Shown here one piece after another: positions 27,266 through 34,540 of a stretch of DNA of 51,537 nucleotides. Positions within the stretch are counted from its first letter, which is position 1. Each line of letters starts with the position of its first letter. Origin of the DNA: Halopiger aswanensis (GTDB lineage: Archaea > Halobacteriota > Halobacteria > Halobacteriales > Natrialbaceae); contig NZ_RAPO01000009.1 in the NCBI RefSeq assembly GCF_003610195.1, positions 1-51,537 of the forward strand. Reading direction: 5' to 3'. The translations under genes were made by a program, and so were the position numbers. The notes beneath the pieces are model-generated. The model was not told the origin of the DNA and did no database searches. It worked only from the letters and a program-made list of their open reading frames with translations.

Positions 27266-27589
27266 CTACTCGTCGGAGTTGACCGGTCCCTTATACTTGG
27301 ACTTGATTTGATCCCCTTCCCTCCACTGCCAGTAGTAGTAGCGGTTGTCGTTGATCTCCTTGATCGTGATCGTGGCCTTTGATGGGACGTCGTCAGGGAG
27401 GTCATCGGGGCGCTCTCCAACCTCGTCTTCGTCTGGCTTTTCCTCGAGGCGGGTTTCACGCTCTTTGTACTCAGCCAACTCTTCGGCGTAGTGGGCAATA
27501 TGTTGGAGCCGTTCGGGAGTGGACTCGTTGAGGGTGTTGACCAGATCCGTCGGTATGTCCGTTGGTGGGGTCGGTGGTTCGTAGGACAT
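27266..27589 (-). CDS. Conserved haloarchaeal protein, DUF6788-like
   Basis: 107 residues. An acidic, Pro-rich first half (ELAEYKERETRLEEKPDEDE) leads into a compact C-terminal module with NRYYYWQWREGDQIKSKYKG. That aromatic-rich motif is what I associate with DUF6788-type proteins of plasmids and viruses; their function is unknown. The gene lies just outside the origin repeats. Paired-motif copy C ends 17 bases before its start codon, so that motif may regulate it. Confidence 0.7.
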   Translation of the reverse strand: MSYEPPTPPTDIPTDLVNTLNESTPERLQHIAHYAEELAEYKERETRLEEKPDEDEVGERPDDLPDDVPSKATITIKEINDNRYYYWQWREGDQIKSKYKGPVNSDE

Positions 27590-27605
27590 CAGCTACTGCC
27601 TCGTG

Positions 27606-27646
27606 TTAACCAACACAGGATACCGATCAATAATTTTGTTGGTTAA
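27606..27646. repeat. Paired inverted motif, copy C
   Basis: TTAACCAACA, 21 bases, TGTTGGTTAA, perfect arms. It covers the region just upstream of the minus-strand gene that starts at 27589. The rest of the 27590-27855 spacer shows no recognisable gene. Confidence 0.7.
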
Positions 27647-27855
27647 GTCGATGGTGATGATCCAGTCTCTGCTATCTGTAACACTACTCGAAACTGACCT
27701 ATATTCAGGTTTCGTAGTATGTACCATCGTGCTCCGACGGATCGAATCCGAGGTCCTCGCCACGGTTGACCCCGGCGACACGAGTTCCAGGAGCTGGCAG
27801 CTGACTACAAAATCGAATCCTAATCGAGTGCTAATTTGGGCCGAGCCTTCGGGAG

Positions 27856-28269
27856 TTACGCTTCTTCTGGACGGGGAGCGTTCTCGTACTTGACCATCTT
27901 CTCGGGCTTGTCTGAGATGGTGTCGTAGATCTGCTGGAGCGTCCCCTCTGCTGGGAGGAGGTTGTGATCGTCGAGGAATTTACGTCCCTCCTCGGTGAGC
28001 CCGTAGAACTTCCACGGGTACCCCTGTCGCCGTTCGTCATCGTCGAGGGCTACCTCTTTGACGATACCGGCGTCGATGAGCTTCTGGATGTGCTTGTAGA
28101 CGGTGGCGTCGCTGACACTGGGATTGAGCTCCTCGAGCTCGTACATCGAGGGGAGCTGCTCGGGGTGCTGGAGGATGTTGTTGATCAGTGCGAACCGCGT
28201 CTGTTGGGTAACGAAGTGGACGAGTTCCCGGGATTCCATCCCCTCAGCAGTCTCCAGGTCGGTGCTCAT
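27856..28269 (-). CDS. Winged-helix transcriptional regulator (PadR/ArsR-like)
   Basis: 137 residues from ATG 28269 (MSTDLETAEGMESRELVHFV); an earlier start at 28305 would add 12 residues. The wHTH spans about 20-100: TRFALINNILQHPEQLPSMY, then SVSDATVYKHIQKLIDAGIV as recognition helix, and GYPWKFYGLTEEGRKFLDDH as wing. This highly conserved haloarchaeal family is common on plasmids. It is divergent from the gene at 28398, and TAAACTAC repeats lie in the shared promoter region, making it a likely autoregulator. Confidence 0.85.
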   Translation of the reverse strand: MSTDLETAEGMESRELVHFVTQQTRFALINNILQHPEQLPSMYELEELNPSVSDATVYKHIQKLIDAGIVKEVALDDDERRQGYPWKFYGLTEEGRKFLDDHNLLPAEGTLQQIYDTISDKPEKMVKYENAPRPEEA

Positions 28270-28296
28270 ACGACACGATACACGTTCTGGCGGCAA

Positions 28297-28358
28297 GTAG
28301 TTCACCCTTGAGTAAACTACTCCAGGATAAACTACACTCGATTACGTTGGTAATTTAC
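28297..28358. promoter_or_regulatory. Operator-like repeats in divergent promoter
   Basis: TAAACTAC occurs at 28313-28320 and 28328-28335 (15-bp spacing), with an inverted GTAGTT at 28297-28302 and related TAATTTACTCTGTAAAC just beyond. They are probable targets of the adjacent winged-helix protein. Confidence 0.45.
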
Positions 28359-28397
28359 TCTGTAAACCATATCTCACGACGCTGAGAGCGTTGGTAT

Positions 28398-28946
28398 ATG
28401 TCCGACGAGGAGTCGCCCGTCCCCGAGGATGTCCTCACGAGTGCGAAGGACCAACTCGACGATGAGGAGATTTCGTTGGCGGAGAACGAGGAAATTCTCC
28501 ACGGCCTGAACGAACTGACCCCCGTCTACGAGAACGACCAGTCGTACTTCGTGCTGGGGAACTACGACCGGGAACCGATCCGCCGACTGAACCTCGTGGT
28601 CGACCGCCTCAACCGCCGGCAGGACACCTACGCCTTCCGAATGGTCGATATCCGTGGCGAGTGGGACAACAGCATCCAGAAGTTCTGCCTGATCGCCGAC
28701 ATCGTGACTTACCTCGTCGGCGTCGCCGAAAAAGAGCCGAGTGACTTCCTCGTCGAACAGGGGCTCCTCGTCGGCACGACGGAGTTCTTCGCGAAGAGCC
28801 ACGTCCTCAAGCGGCAGTACGAGGACGAGGGACACCCCTTCGGCTGGATGCAGGACGGTGTCTTCGAGCTGTTCGACCGAGAGGGGCGGCTGTACCACTG
28901 GCAGACCGAGGAGGAACTCGTCGACGTGACAGAAGACCTCCCGTGA
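28398..28946 (+). CDS. Conserved haloarchaeal hypothetical protein
   Basis: 182 residues, acidic, no membrane segment or signal. The opening MSDEESPVPEDVLTSAKDQL is helical. The remainder (YFVLGNYDREPIRRLNLVVD, FGWMQDGVFELFDREGRLYH) looks like a globular alpha/beta domain that I do not recognise. The gene is divergent from the winged-helix regulator with about 128 bp between starts, and ends facing the ArdC-like gene. Its GC-rich codon use is normal for the host group. I propose no function. Confidence 0.75.
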   Translation: MSDEESPVPEDVLTSAKDQLDDEEISLAENEEILHGLNELTPVYENDQSYFVLGNYDREPIRRLNLVVDRLNRRQDTYAFRMVDIRGEWDNSIQKFCLIADIVTYLVGVAEKEPSDFLVEQGLLVGTTEFFAKSHVLKRQYEDEGHPFGWMQDGVFELFDREGRLYHWQTEEELVDVTEDLP

Positions 28947-29068
28947 CGGGGCGGGACCGCGACTGCCTGTGTTAACTGACCTGGTCGTGCTGCTCAGCAA
29001 CGTGCTCGGCTTCCTCAAGGACTGTCGTGAGATAGCGGTCAGTCATCATTCGACGGAGATGTGTCTCT

Positions 29069-29091
29069 GCCCCTCCACGGGCGCAGAAAAA
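29069..29091 (-). terminator. T-tract and hairpin behind ardC-like gene
   Basis: On the minus strand, TTTTT (29087-29091) is followed by a GCCC/GGGC stem with a 6-base loop. It lies just past paired-motif copy D and could end the ArdC transcript. Confidence 0.4.
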
Positions 29092-29092
29092 C

Positions 29093-29134
29093 TTAACCAA
29101 CAGAGCGGAAGGAACCCATCACCCCGTTGGTTAA
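29093..29134. repeat. Paired inverted motif, copy D
   Basis: TTAACCAACA, 22 bases, CGTTGGTTAA. It lies between two convergent genes. Confidence 0.65.
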
Positions 29135-29139
29135 CTGAG

Positions 29140-30078
29140 TTAGGACGAGGATCCGTCTTTGAGGATCTCGATCAGTTCCTCTGCTGTTCGACTAATCCGC
29201 CCGAGACGTTCGCGGACGACCTCGGGATCGTCCGACTCCCACGTAGCGAGGTAGAATGCTGACCCGCTGGTGTCGAGCCCGCAGTACCGGCCGACGACAT
29301 ACGCGACAGCTTCGGCCTCGAGTTCGCGTTTCGACCGCTCGGTGTCGTCGTCGACGTCGAAATGAAGCAGGGCGTGCGCGTACTCATGGATCAGCGTTCG
29401 GGCGAGATCGGCATTGTTCTCTCGGTCACGGATCTCGACGCGCGGCTGCATATCAATAAGGCTGCGCTGCTTACAGACGCCCCTCGCTTCACCGTGGGTC
29501 CACTCTTCCTCTGGAAGGATCCGAACCGTCACGCCGAGTTCGTCAGCGGCGTCGATCAACTGTGGAACGAGATCACCGGCGTCACCAGTCGCTTCTGTCT
29601 CGAGGTCCGGAAGCGGCTCACCCTTGGTCTGGGAGATGTCGAACACTGGGGCAGGCTTGAATCCGACGAGACCTTTCGACCACTCTTCAGGCGGTGTCTC
29701 GTCGTAGTCGCAGTCACTGTTCTCGTGGTAGCTGGGCGAATTCTCGCACTCCGGACACTGCTTCGTGATGATCGGTGCCCAGATCCAGATCGCCTGTTCG
29801 CCTTCCTTGACGTGACGATCGAATTCTTCCTGCCACGTTCGGTAGCCAGCAACTCGGGTTGCATCGGGATACTGGAGTTTGATCAGGAGTGTGTTCCGAT
29901 GAGAGTAGTCGTGGAAGCGACTCTGGACGTCGAGCCACTCCTGAAACTCTGCGCTGGCCTGCGCATCGTCGACTTCGGCGACAAGATCGTCGATCCACTG
30001 TTCGATGGTGCTGTTCATCTCGTCAGATCGCGTGTCGGTCTGTTCGAAGGAGACCGACGAATCACTGGTCGTGGACAT
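29140..30078 (-). CDS. ArdC-like antirestriction protein with HEYAH peptidase domain
   Basis: 312 residues from ATG 30078 (MSTTSDSSVSFEQTDTRSDE). The N-terminal ArdC/DUF1738-type ssDNA-binding domain (about 25-150) shows FHDYSHRNTLLIKLQYPDAT and VAGYRTWQEEFDRHVKEGE, with an inserted CPEC...CDYDE stretch that may bind metal. The C-terminal zincin domain has HEYAH (HExxH) with a downstream Glu in ELEAEAVAYVVG. ArdC-type proteins protect incoming plasmid DNA during transfer, which suits this plasmid region. The HEYAH site is intact, so the peptidase may be active. Confidence 0.85.
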   Translation of the reverse strand: MSTTSDSSVSFEQTDTRSDEMNSTIEQWIDDLVAEVDDAQASAEFQEWLDVQSRFHDYSHRNTLLIKLQYPDATRVAGYRTWQEEFDRHVKEGEQAIWIWAPIITKQCPECENSPSYHENSDCDYDETPPEEWSKGLVGFKPAPVFDISQTKGEPLPDLETEATGDAGDLVPQLIDAADELGVTVRILPEEEWTHGEARGVCKQRSLIDMQPRVEIRDRENNADLARTLIHEYAHALLHFDVDDDTERSKRELEAEAVAYVVGRYCGLDTSGSAFYLATWESDDPEVVRERLGRISRTAEELIEILKDGSSS

Positions 30079-30131
30079 CGTGTTCACCGAATCAGGTTCA
30101 CGGCGACTGCGTCTGTTCAGACCGCGCCGCA

Positions 30132-30152
30132 CCCCTCAGGGGCGTTCAAAAA
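30132..30152 (-). promoter_or_regulatory. T-tract plus CCCC-TGA-GGGG hairpin before ardC
   Basis: On the minus strand, TTTTT (30148-30152), 11-15 bases after the stop of the preceding gene, is followed by a CCCC/GGGG stem (30132-30142). The same arrangement recurs at 30553-30573 and 32792-32819. Confidence 0.4.
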
Positions 30153-30164
30153 CCGCTCTGTCGG

Positions 30165-30512
30165 TCAGCGGAGCTCGTGGCGTTCATCAGCAAAGCCGAT
30201 CGTGACGAGGTACTCGAGGAATTCGTCGAACTGCTCGACATCGCCGGGTGTGTCGGTTGCAAGGTGACGTGCCCACTCGATAGCCCACCGGAAGGCGGGA
30301 TCCGTTCCGCCTTTCCCGTGGATGTACCACCAGCGAGCTACTTTCAGCACGACCAGCGGGTTCGTCGGCGGCTGTTCGCCAGCAAGCCCACGGGTGATGG
30401 ACGCGATCTCCTCGGGAACATCGGTAGGATTGACGTCACCTGATTGCATGTTCACGATATCGACTGGAATATCGTCGATTGACACATCGGTCGTTGGCTG
30501 TTGTTGACTCAC
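30165..30512 (-). CDS. Conserved haloarchaeal plasmid protein of unknown function
   Basis: About 115 residues. GTG 30512 (MSQQQPTTDVSIDD) is preferred over GTG 30521. An acidic N-terminus precedes a helical domain with NPLVVLKVARWWYIHGKGGT and FRWAIEWARHLATDTPGDVE, a pattern suggesting a small soluble helical bundle. I recognise no catalytic motif. It lies directly upstream of the ArdC-like gene, separated by a T-tract and hairpin, so it is in the same block but perhaps a separate transcript. Confidence 0.7.
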   Translation of the reverse strand: MSQQQPTTDVSIDDIPVDIVNMQSGDVNPTDVPEEIASITRGLAGEQPPTNPLVVLKVARWWYIHGKGGTDPAFRWAIEWARHLATDTPGDVEQFDEFLEYLVTIGFADERHELR

Positions 30513-30552
30513 GGAAACCACCTGACTGTGAGAGCTCTCGATGAAGCCCTCA

Positions 30553-30573
30553 CCCTCTCAAGGGGGACAAAAA
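30553..30573 (-). promoter_or_regulatory. T-tract plus hairpin, second copy
   Basis: On the minus strand, TTTTT (30569-30573) is followed by a short stem CCCT/AGGG with loop TGAG. It lies between the small gene at 30601 and the gene starting at 30512. Confidence 0.35.
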
Positions 30574-30600
30574 CACCACTCTGGCTCGCTCGTCGGTGTC

Positions 30601-30720
30601 TCAGCGGCCGATCGTGCCCTGACGAGTGACCGGCGCGTCGGAATTAATGCTGAACGCGACGATGGTCGAGTCCTCGGTTGCAGTGATGGCCACGTCGTCG
30701 CCGCCAGGGATGACCGACAA
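30601..30720 (-). CDS. Possible small protein (39 aa, TTG start)
   Basis: The minus frame reads SVIPGGDDVAITATEDSTIV from a TTG at 30720 to TGA at 30601. Codon use is GC-rich at third positions, and the stop is followed by the same T-tract/hairpin pattern seen after neighbouring genes. Upstream in-frame codons look random. It is too short for a firm call. Confidence 0.35.
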   Translation of the reverse strand: MSVIPGGDDVAITATEDSTIVAFSINSDAPVTRQGTIGR

Positions 30721-30728
30721 ACAAGGAA

Positions 30729-30768
30729 TTAACCAACAAACCGGGAGCCATCTGTTACTGTTGGTTAA
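30729..30768. repeat. Paired inverted motif, copy E
   Basis: TTAACCAACA, 20 bases, TGTTGGTTAA, perfect arms. It lies just upstream of the possible small gene on the minus strand. Confidence 0.7.
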
Positions 30769-30879
30769 TTCTTTCTGCAGACATGATGGGGAGTGGAGAA
30801 GCCCAGCACAAATGGGTACTATCCCACTGGAATGAAAACTAGAGGGGAGGTCAGTTGCCGCAAAATTCGAGGAAGCCAT

Positions 30880-32274
30880 TCAGTGACCGTCTTCGACGGG
30901 TCGAAATTCGAACTCGCGGCTGTTCGCCGGTGCGTCATCCGGGACCTCGTTGTGATTGAGTAGGTACTCGGGCCACGCCTCGTATGCGAGTCCGACGAGG
31001 AGCGGCTCGACTTCTGCGAGGTACGCTGGATAGCCGTACGGTCCGGGATATGCTTCTGGATCCCAAGCGCGGATCCACAGATACGTCTGCTCTTTGAGTT
31101 GGCGCGTCCCTTGTTCGAAGAGTTCACTCGCCCAACTGAGTTTCTTCGACTCCTCTCCGAATACTGTCTCCGAGAGTTCTCCTACGTGCCAATAACTCCC
31201 GTCACCCCAACGAGCGAAACTCCGTGTCCCGTTCCGATCTTTCGCAATCTCTTCGAAGTTAGCACTCAGTTCGTTCTTTTTCCCGTACGCTTCACCTTTT
31301 CCGATGTACCGTGGGACAACATCTGTTGGAGAGGGATTCGCAGAGTTGAGTTGGAACAGGACGTAGAGTAAGCCACTCTCTCCCTCTTTCACGCCGTTCC
31401 TGTGAACACATCGTTTTCCCTCTCGACGAATCCGTTCGTCAATAGCGTCGCTTCGCTTGAGCACTGTCGAGGACCCGAGCGTCTTCGTCTCGACAACGAG
31501 GTCTTCGTCAGTCTCGAAGAGCGGTATCGGATCTGCCTCCTCGGAGTCGTTGATGTCTCGACAGATGGTCTTCTCAACCCATTCGTACCAGAGTTCGGTC
31601 TTATTTTCCACAGTTACCTTCTCAATGGGGAGTTCAGAGAGACGTGCTGCTTCCTCATTCAACGATTTGATATCCTCGTCAACCCACTCGTGACCTACTT
31701 TCCCCATCTCGTGGGGGACACGATTGGGGACGAAGTCGCGATTGGCGAACACGCGGTCGAACCGGGGAAGCGAGTGAACCAGACCGACCATCTTCCCCTC
31801 GAGTTCGTGCCGGTACGTTGGGTAGCCGTACGGACCTACCTCCAGATCGTCGACGTTGACTACCCACGCGTACAGCTGTGAAGCCGATTTTTCGTAGACA
31901 GTCGCTATGTGGTCGTACTTCCCGTAACTACCCCACGACCCATCGTCTTCCCACTCCGAAATGGGGAGGGCGTCCCGGAGCTTTCTGAAGTGATTCATCA
32001 GTCGACTCGCGACGTTGCTTGTTTCACCGATGTACACCGGAATCACGTCGAAAGGTCCGTCTACGGGTTCGTCAAGGAGATACAACATATACAGATAGTC
32101 ACCACTCCCCCGACCTAGGCGATACGTATCGTACTCGTCGGTCATCGATAATTCCGAGCCGCTGTCGTTGACCATCGGAACCGGATCCGGTGTTGCAGTC
32201 GACTGGATGTCTGAGAGAATTGTCCTCCGCACAAACTGATCCCAGACCTTCTCTTTCGATCGTCTATTCGACAT
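30880..32274 (-). CDS. Protein with two tandem GIY-YIG-like units
   Basis: 464 residues made of an internal duplication of about 230 residues. Unit 1 has LYMLYLL (61-67), PVYIGETSNVASRLMNHF (79-96, with R91 and H95) and PYGYPTYRHELEGKMVGL (148-165). Unit 2 has LLYVLFQL (302-309), PRYIGKGEAYGKKNELSANF (321-340) and PYGYPAYLAEVEPLLVGL (412-429). Each unit also opens with a similar helix (KVWDQFVRRTILSDI / ELWYEWVEKTICRDI). This is the GIY-YIG nuclease layout; unit 1 keeps the Arg and final Glu, while unit 2 has lost the Arg. It lies in a plasmid accessory block. A restriction, homing-like or defence role is possible but not shown. Confidence 0.75.
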   Translation of the reverse strand: MSNRRSKEKVWDQFVRRTILSDIQSTATPDPVPMVNDSGSELSMTDEYDTYRLGRGSGDYLYMLYLLDEPVDGPFDVIPVYIGETSNVASRLMNHFRKLRDALPISEWEDDGSWGSYGKYDHIATVYEKSASQLYAWVVNVDDLEVGPYGYPTYRHELEGKMVGLVHSLPRFDRVFANRDFVPNRVPHEMGKVGHEWVDEDIKSLNEEAARLSELPIEKVTVENKTELWYEWVEKTICRDINDSEEADPIPLFETDEDLVVETKTLGSSTVLKRSDAIDERIRREGKRCVHRNGVKEGESGLLYVLFQLNSANPSPTDVVPRYIGKGEAYGKKNELSANFEEIAKDRNGTRSFARWGDGSYWHVGELSETVFGEESKKLSWASELFEQGTRQLKEQTYLWIRAWDPEAYPGPYGYPAYLAEVEPLLVGLAYEAWPEYLLNHNEVPDDAPANSREFEFRPVEDGH

Positions 32275-32371
32275 TGTCGGGAAAAGACAATATGCGATAA
32301 TAAAGTTGGTTGGGACGATTCAGAGCAATACCCGATTTCCAGTTAATCTCCTAAAAGAGCCTCACAGGAGA

Positions 32372-32767
32372 CTATGCCAGATGCGACACTTCGTCTGGCT
32401 CTTCGACGTCGTCGAACTCGCCGCGCTCCACAGGTTCCCAGTCCTCACCCGGCTCTGGACTCCACCAGTCGACCTTGTAGGCGCCCGGTGCGCCGAAGAC
32501 CTTCACGCGGGCCGACCCATCAGGCAGGTCGCGTCGCAGTTTCTCGTCGACGTGGAGGTTCCAGGTCGTGGTTGTATCGAAGCAGGCGAGCACGGCCTCC
32601 TCGTAGCCGCGCGTCTCTCGGGATTCCTGGAGTTCGACCTGGGTGTTGCAGTTCTTGCAGAACACCCCCTCGAACGGGATGTGAGTGAAGACCTCCTGCC
32701 CGCAGACGGGATACCAGAGGAACTCGAACAGCGCCTCGCTGTGTCGGTCAAGTACTTCGAGACTCAT
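32372..32767 (-). CDS. Conserved haloarchaeal protein, DUF7567-like
   Basis: 131 residues from ATG 32767 (MSLEVLDRHSEALFEFLWYP). The frame extends further upstream but without family character. A CKNC motif and Cys47-type residues (YPVCGQEVFTHIPFEGVFC) suggest one zinc site formed by C-x(n)-C and CxxC. A globular C-terminal half follows (VKVFGAPGAYKVDWWSPEPG). I recall it as a plasmid-borne family of unknown function that travels with the gene at 32841. It is preceded by a T-tract/hairpin leader. Confidence 0.7.
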   Translation of the reverse strand: MSLEVLDRHSEALFEFLWYPVCGQEVFTHIPFEGVFCKNCNTQVELQESRETRGYEEAVLACFDTTTTWNLHVDEKLRRDLPDGSARVKVFGAPGAYKVDWWSPEPGEDWEPVERGEFDDVEEPDEVSHLA

Positions 32768-32791
32768 TGGTTGACTCACCCGGCCGTACCG

Positions 32792-32819
32792 GGGCACCCT
32801 CTCGTGCCCGGCCGAAAAA
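32792..32819 (-). promoter_or_regulatory. T-tract plus GGGCAC/GTGCCC hairpin, third copy
   Basis: On the minus strand, TTTTT (32815-32819) is followed by a 6-bp perfect stem with a 6-base loop, between the DUF7568-like gene and the DUF7567-like gene. Confidence 0.4.
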
Positions 32820-32840
32820 CAACACCCAGCGCTCACACAT

Positions 32841-33206
32841 TCACCGTTCGGCGCCGTAGACGATGCGTGAGGGAGCTTCGTACCCACAATCGGGGCAGTC
32901 ATATCACCGCTGGACTTTCGCCCCGTCTGCCGCCTTCTCGCCGACGCGAACGTCGTCGTTCGGACACTCCGGGCAGTTGAGGTCCGGTGCGGGCCGCTCC
33001 CGGAGCTCGTCACGGAACGATGTCGCATCCTTTGTCTCGTATCCCCGCGACCAGACCGGGTAGCCGTCGACGAGAATCACCCCGCGCCACTTGTACCGGT
33101 AGGAGTCCGGCGCACGATGCAGGACGGCTCGCGCACCGGTCTCGGTGTTCCGATACGCGAGTGTCGGCGAGCGGCTCTCGCGTCGCCAGTTGGTGATGGG
33201 AGGCAT
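32841..33206 (-). pseudogene. DUF7568-like zinc-ribbon gene with internal TGA
   Basis: Reads MPPITNWRRESRSPTLAYRN through CPECPNDDVRVGEKAADGAK, then TGA at 32904-32906, and continues in the same frame as YDCPDCGYEAPSRIVYGAER to a second TGA at 32841. Homologues known to me have Trp at that point, so a TGG to TGA change splits the gene. The two CxxC pairs (CPEC, CPDC) that would build one zinc ribbon now lie on either side of the stop. It is a recent nonsense mutation, a sequencing error or readthrough; the first is simplest. Its start is 3 bases from the end of the upstream gene. Confidence 0.75.
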
Positions 33207-33209
33207 TAT

Positions 33210-33632
33210 TCAGAAGTGGACGTCAGCGGGTACGATCCAGAGCTCTTCACTCTCCTCGAGAAGTCGATCTAACTGCCCACGGTGGCGAATGCCGGTTCCG
33301 TGTTCGGTGTACAGGAAGATCGTCGGGCCGTCGTACGCACCGACCTTGCGGAAGGCGTGCCGCGCGAGGTCCTCGTCGCGCATGATCTTCTCGTCGGAGA
33401 GTTCGTCGATGGCCTCTTTCACCCGCTCAAGGTTACGCTCGAACTCTTCTTTCGTTGCCTCCCAGCCACGCTCGAGCAGGTCCTGACCGTCATCGGAGTC
33501 GATAGGAGCTGCCGTCGGCAGCTCACCCCATCGTGCCTTCCCCGCAACAGACGTGTCCTCCTGGTCGAACGTCACGTAGTAGTCGAACACGGCGCCAGCA
33601 TGTGGGTCTGCGCCGACCAACCGGTCGAACAC
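33210..33632 (-). CDS. Conserved haloarchaeal hypothetical protein, 5' end uncertain
   Basis: 140 residues from GTG 33632 (MFDRLVGADPHAGAVFDYYV). The frame stays open upstream with family-like codons (THDDALSTGKT) to about 33670, but no ATG is found there. The true N-terminus was probably lost where the lipoprotein gene region begins. The rest is helical (EATKEEFERNLERVKEAIDE), ending in IFLYTEHGTGIRHRGQLDRL, a soluble domain of unknown function. It is the first of the minus-strand block 33632-32372. Confidence 0.65.
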   Translation of the reverse strand: MFDRLVGADPHAGAVFDYYVTFDQEDTSVAGKARWGELPTAAPIDSDDGQDLLERGWEATKEEFERNLERVKEAIDELSDEKIMRDEDLARHAFRKVGAYDGPTIFLYTEHGTGIRHRGQLDRLLEESEELWIVPADVHF

Positions 33633-33686
33633 CGTCTTTCCGGTGGACAGCGCGTCGTCGTGCGTCGATGTCCACAGTGATTTCCA

Positions 33687-34292
33687 ATGGGTGACTATCG
33701 CTGCCCACGCCGATCAGCTCTAGTAGCGACTATGAGTCTCGTCATTATGCTCGCTGGATGCAGCAGCGATGAGATCGAAGATACGACCAATGAAGCGACA
33801 AATGAGGAAGATGGAAACACAACCACCGAAGCGGCAAATGGCCTCGAGGGGGATGCGGACGCGGAGGAGATGGATCCGGAGGACAACGAATTAATTCCGT
33901 CAATCGAGTATATCGACGACTCATCTGAAATGGAGTGGTACGCAGACCCCGACTGGAACGACGATTATGACACTACAATCATAAGTGTTGATCGGAGTGT
34001 GTATATCAATTTTGCCGTAACCAAATACGAGAGCCCAGCGCAGGCTGAATCAGAAATCCAGGGTTGGGCAGCACTTCTCTCGGAGAGTGCGGATATCTCC
34101 CATCTCTCGGACGCTGCTGACGCTTTCCTCGGCGAGCACTCTGGATTCACGGCTAAGATGTTCAGATGGAAAGACATTATCGGTGAAACCATTGTGGTTC
34201 CTGAGAGTCCAGAGACAAGGTCTGATAATGAGATGATCGCGAAGGAATTTTCGAATATAGTGGTTACCTATTGGAAAAACGAGCTTGGATAA
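33687..34292 (+). CDS. Predicted lipoprotein of unknown function
   Basis: 201 residues. A signal sequence with paired Arg (CPRRSALVATMSLVIMLAGC) ends in a lipobox LAGC at about residue 25, followed by a long acidic Thr/Glu/Asp linker of about 50 residues. A globular domain follows (IISVDRSVYINFAVTKYESP, FLGEHSGFTAKMFRWKDIIG). It is probably lipid-anchored on the cell surface. A shorter start at 33732 is possible. Base composition is more A/T-rich than its neighbours, so it may be a recent arrival. It is divergent from the minus-strand block. Confidence 0.65.
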   Translation: MGDYRCPRRSALVATMSLVIMLAGCSSDEIEDTTNEATNEEDGNTTTEAANGLEGDADAEEMDPEDNELIPSIEYIDDSSEMEWYADPDWNDDYDTTIISVDRSVYINFAVTKYESPAQAESEIQGWAALLSESADISHLSDAADAFLGEHSGFTAKMFRWKDIIGETIVVPESPETRSDNEMIAKEFSNIVVTYWKNELG

Positions 34293-34373
34293 CTCCGTCT
34301 GAGAGACTATTCAGAACAATCCTCTATAGTATAGATATCAGTGGTGGTGAGACGTGGTATGTTGCCCTGCGAG

Positions 34374-34540
34374 TTACTCGGCGGTCACGCTCTTCGCGAG
34401 GTGCCGCGGTTTGTCGATCGACCGCCCCAACTTGTTCGCGACCCAGTATGCGACCAGCTACAGTTGCACGTTCGCGAGGATCGGCGTGACCCGCGGGCCG
34501 GCGGCGGGCCCCTCAAGGACGGCGGGCCACGGCCAGCGTT
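34374..34540 (-). pseudogene. glmS: C-terminal remnant of glmS
   Basis: The minus frame reads PRVTPILANVQL, a stop, then LVAYWVANKLGRSIDKPRHL and AKSVTAE before the final TAA at 34374. This is the C-terminal SIS domain of glucosamine-6-phosphate synthase, whose members end ...DKPRNLAKSVTVE. Upstream codons lose similarity within about 25 residues. Only the tail remains, with a nonsense codon inside it, so it is non-functional debris of a lost or rearranged gene. Confidence 0.75.
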
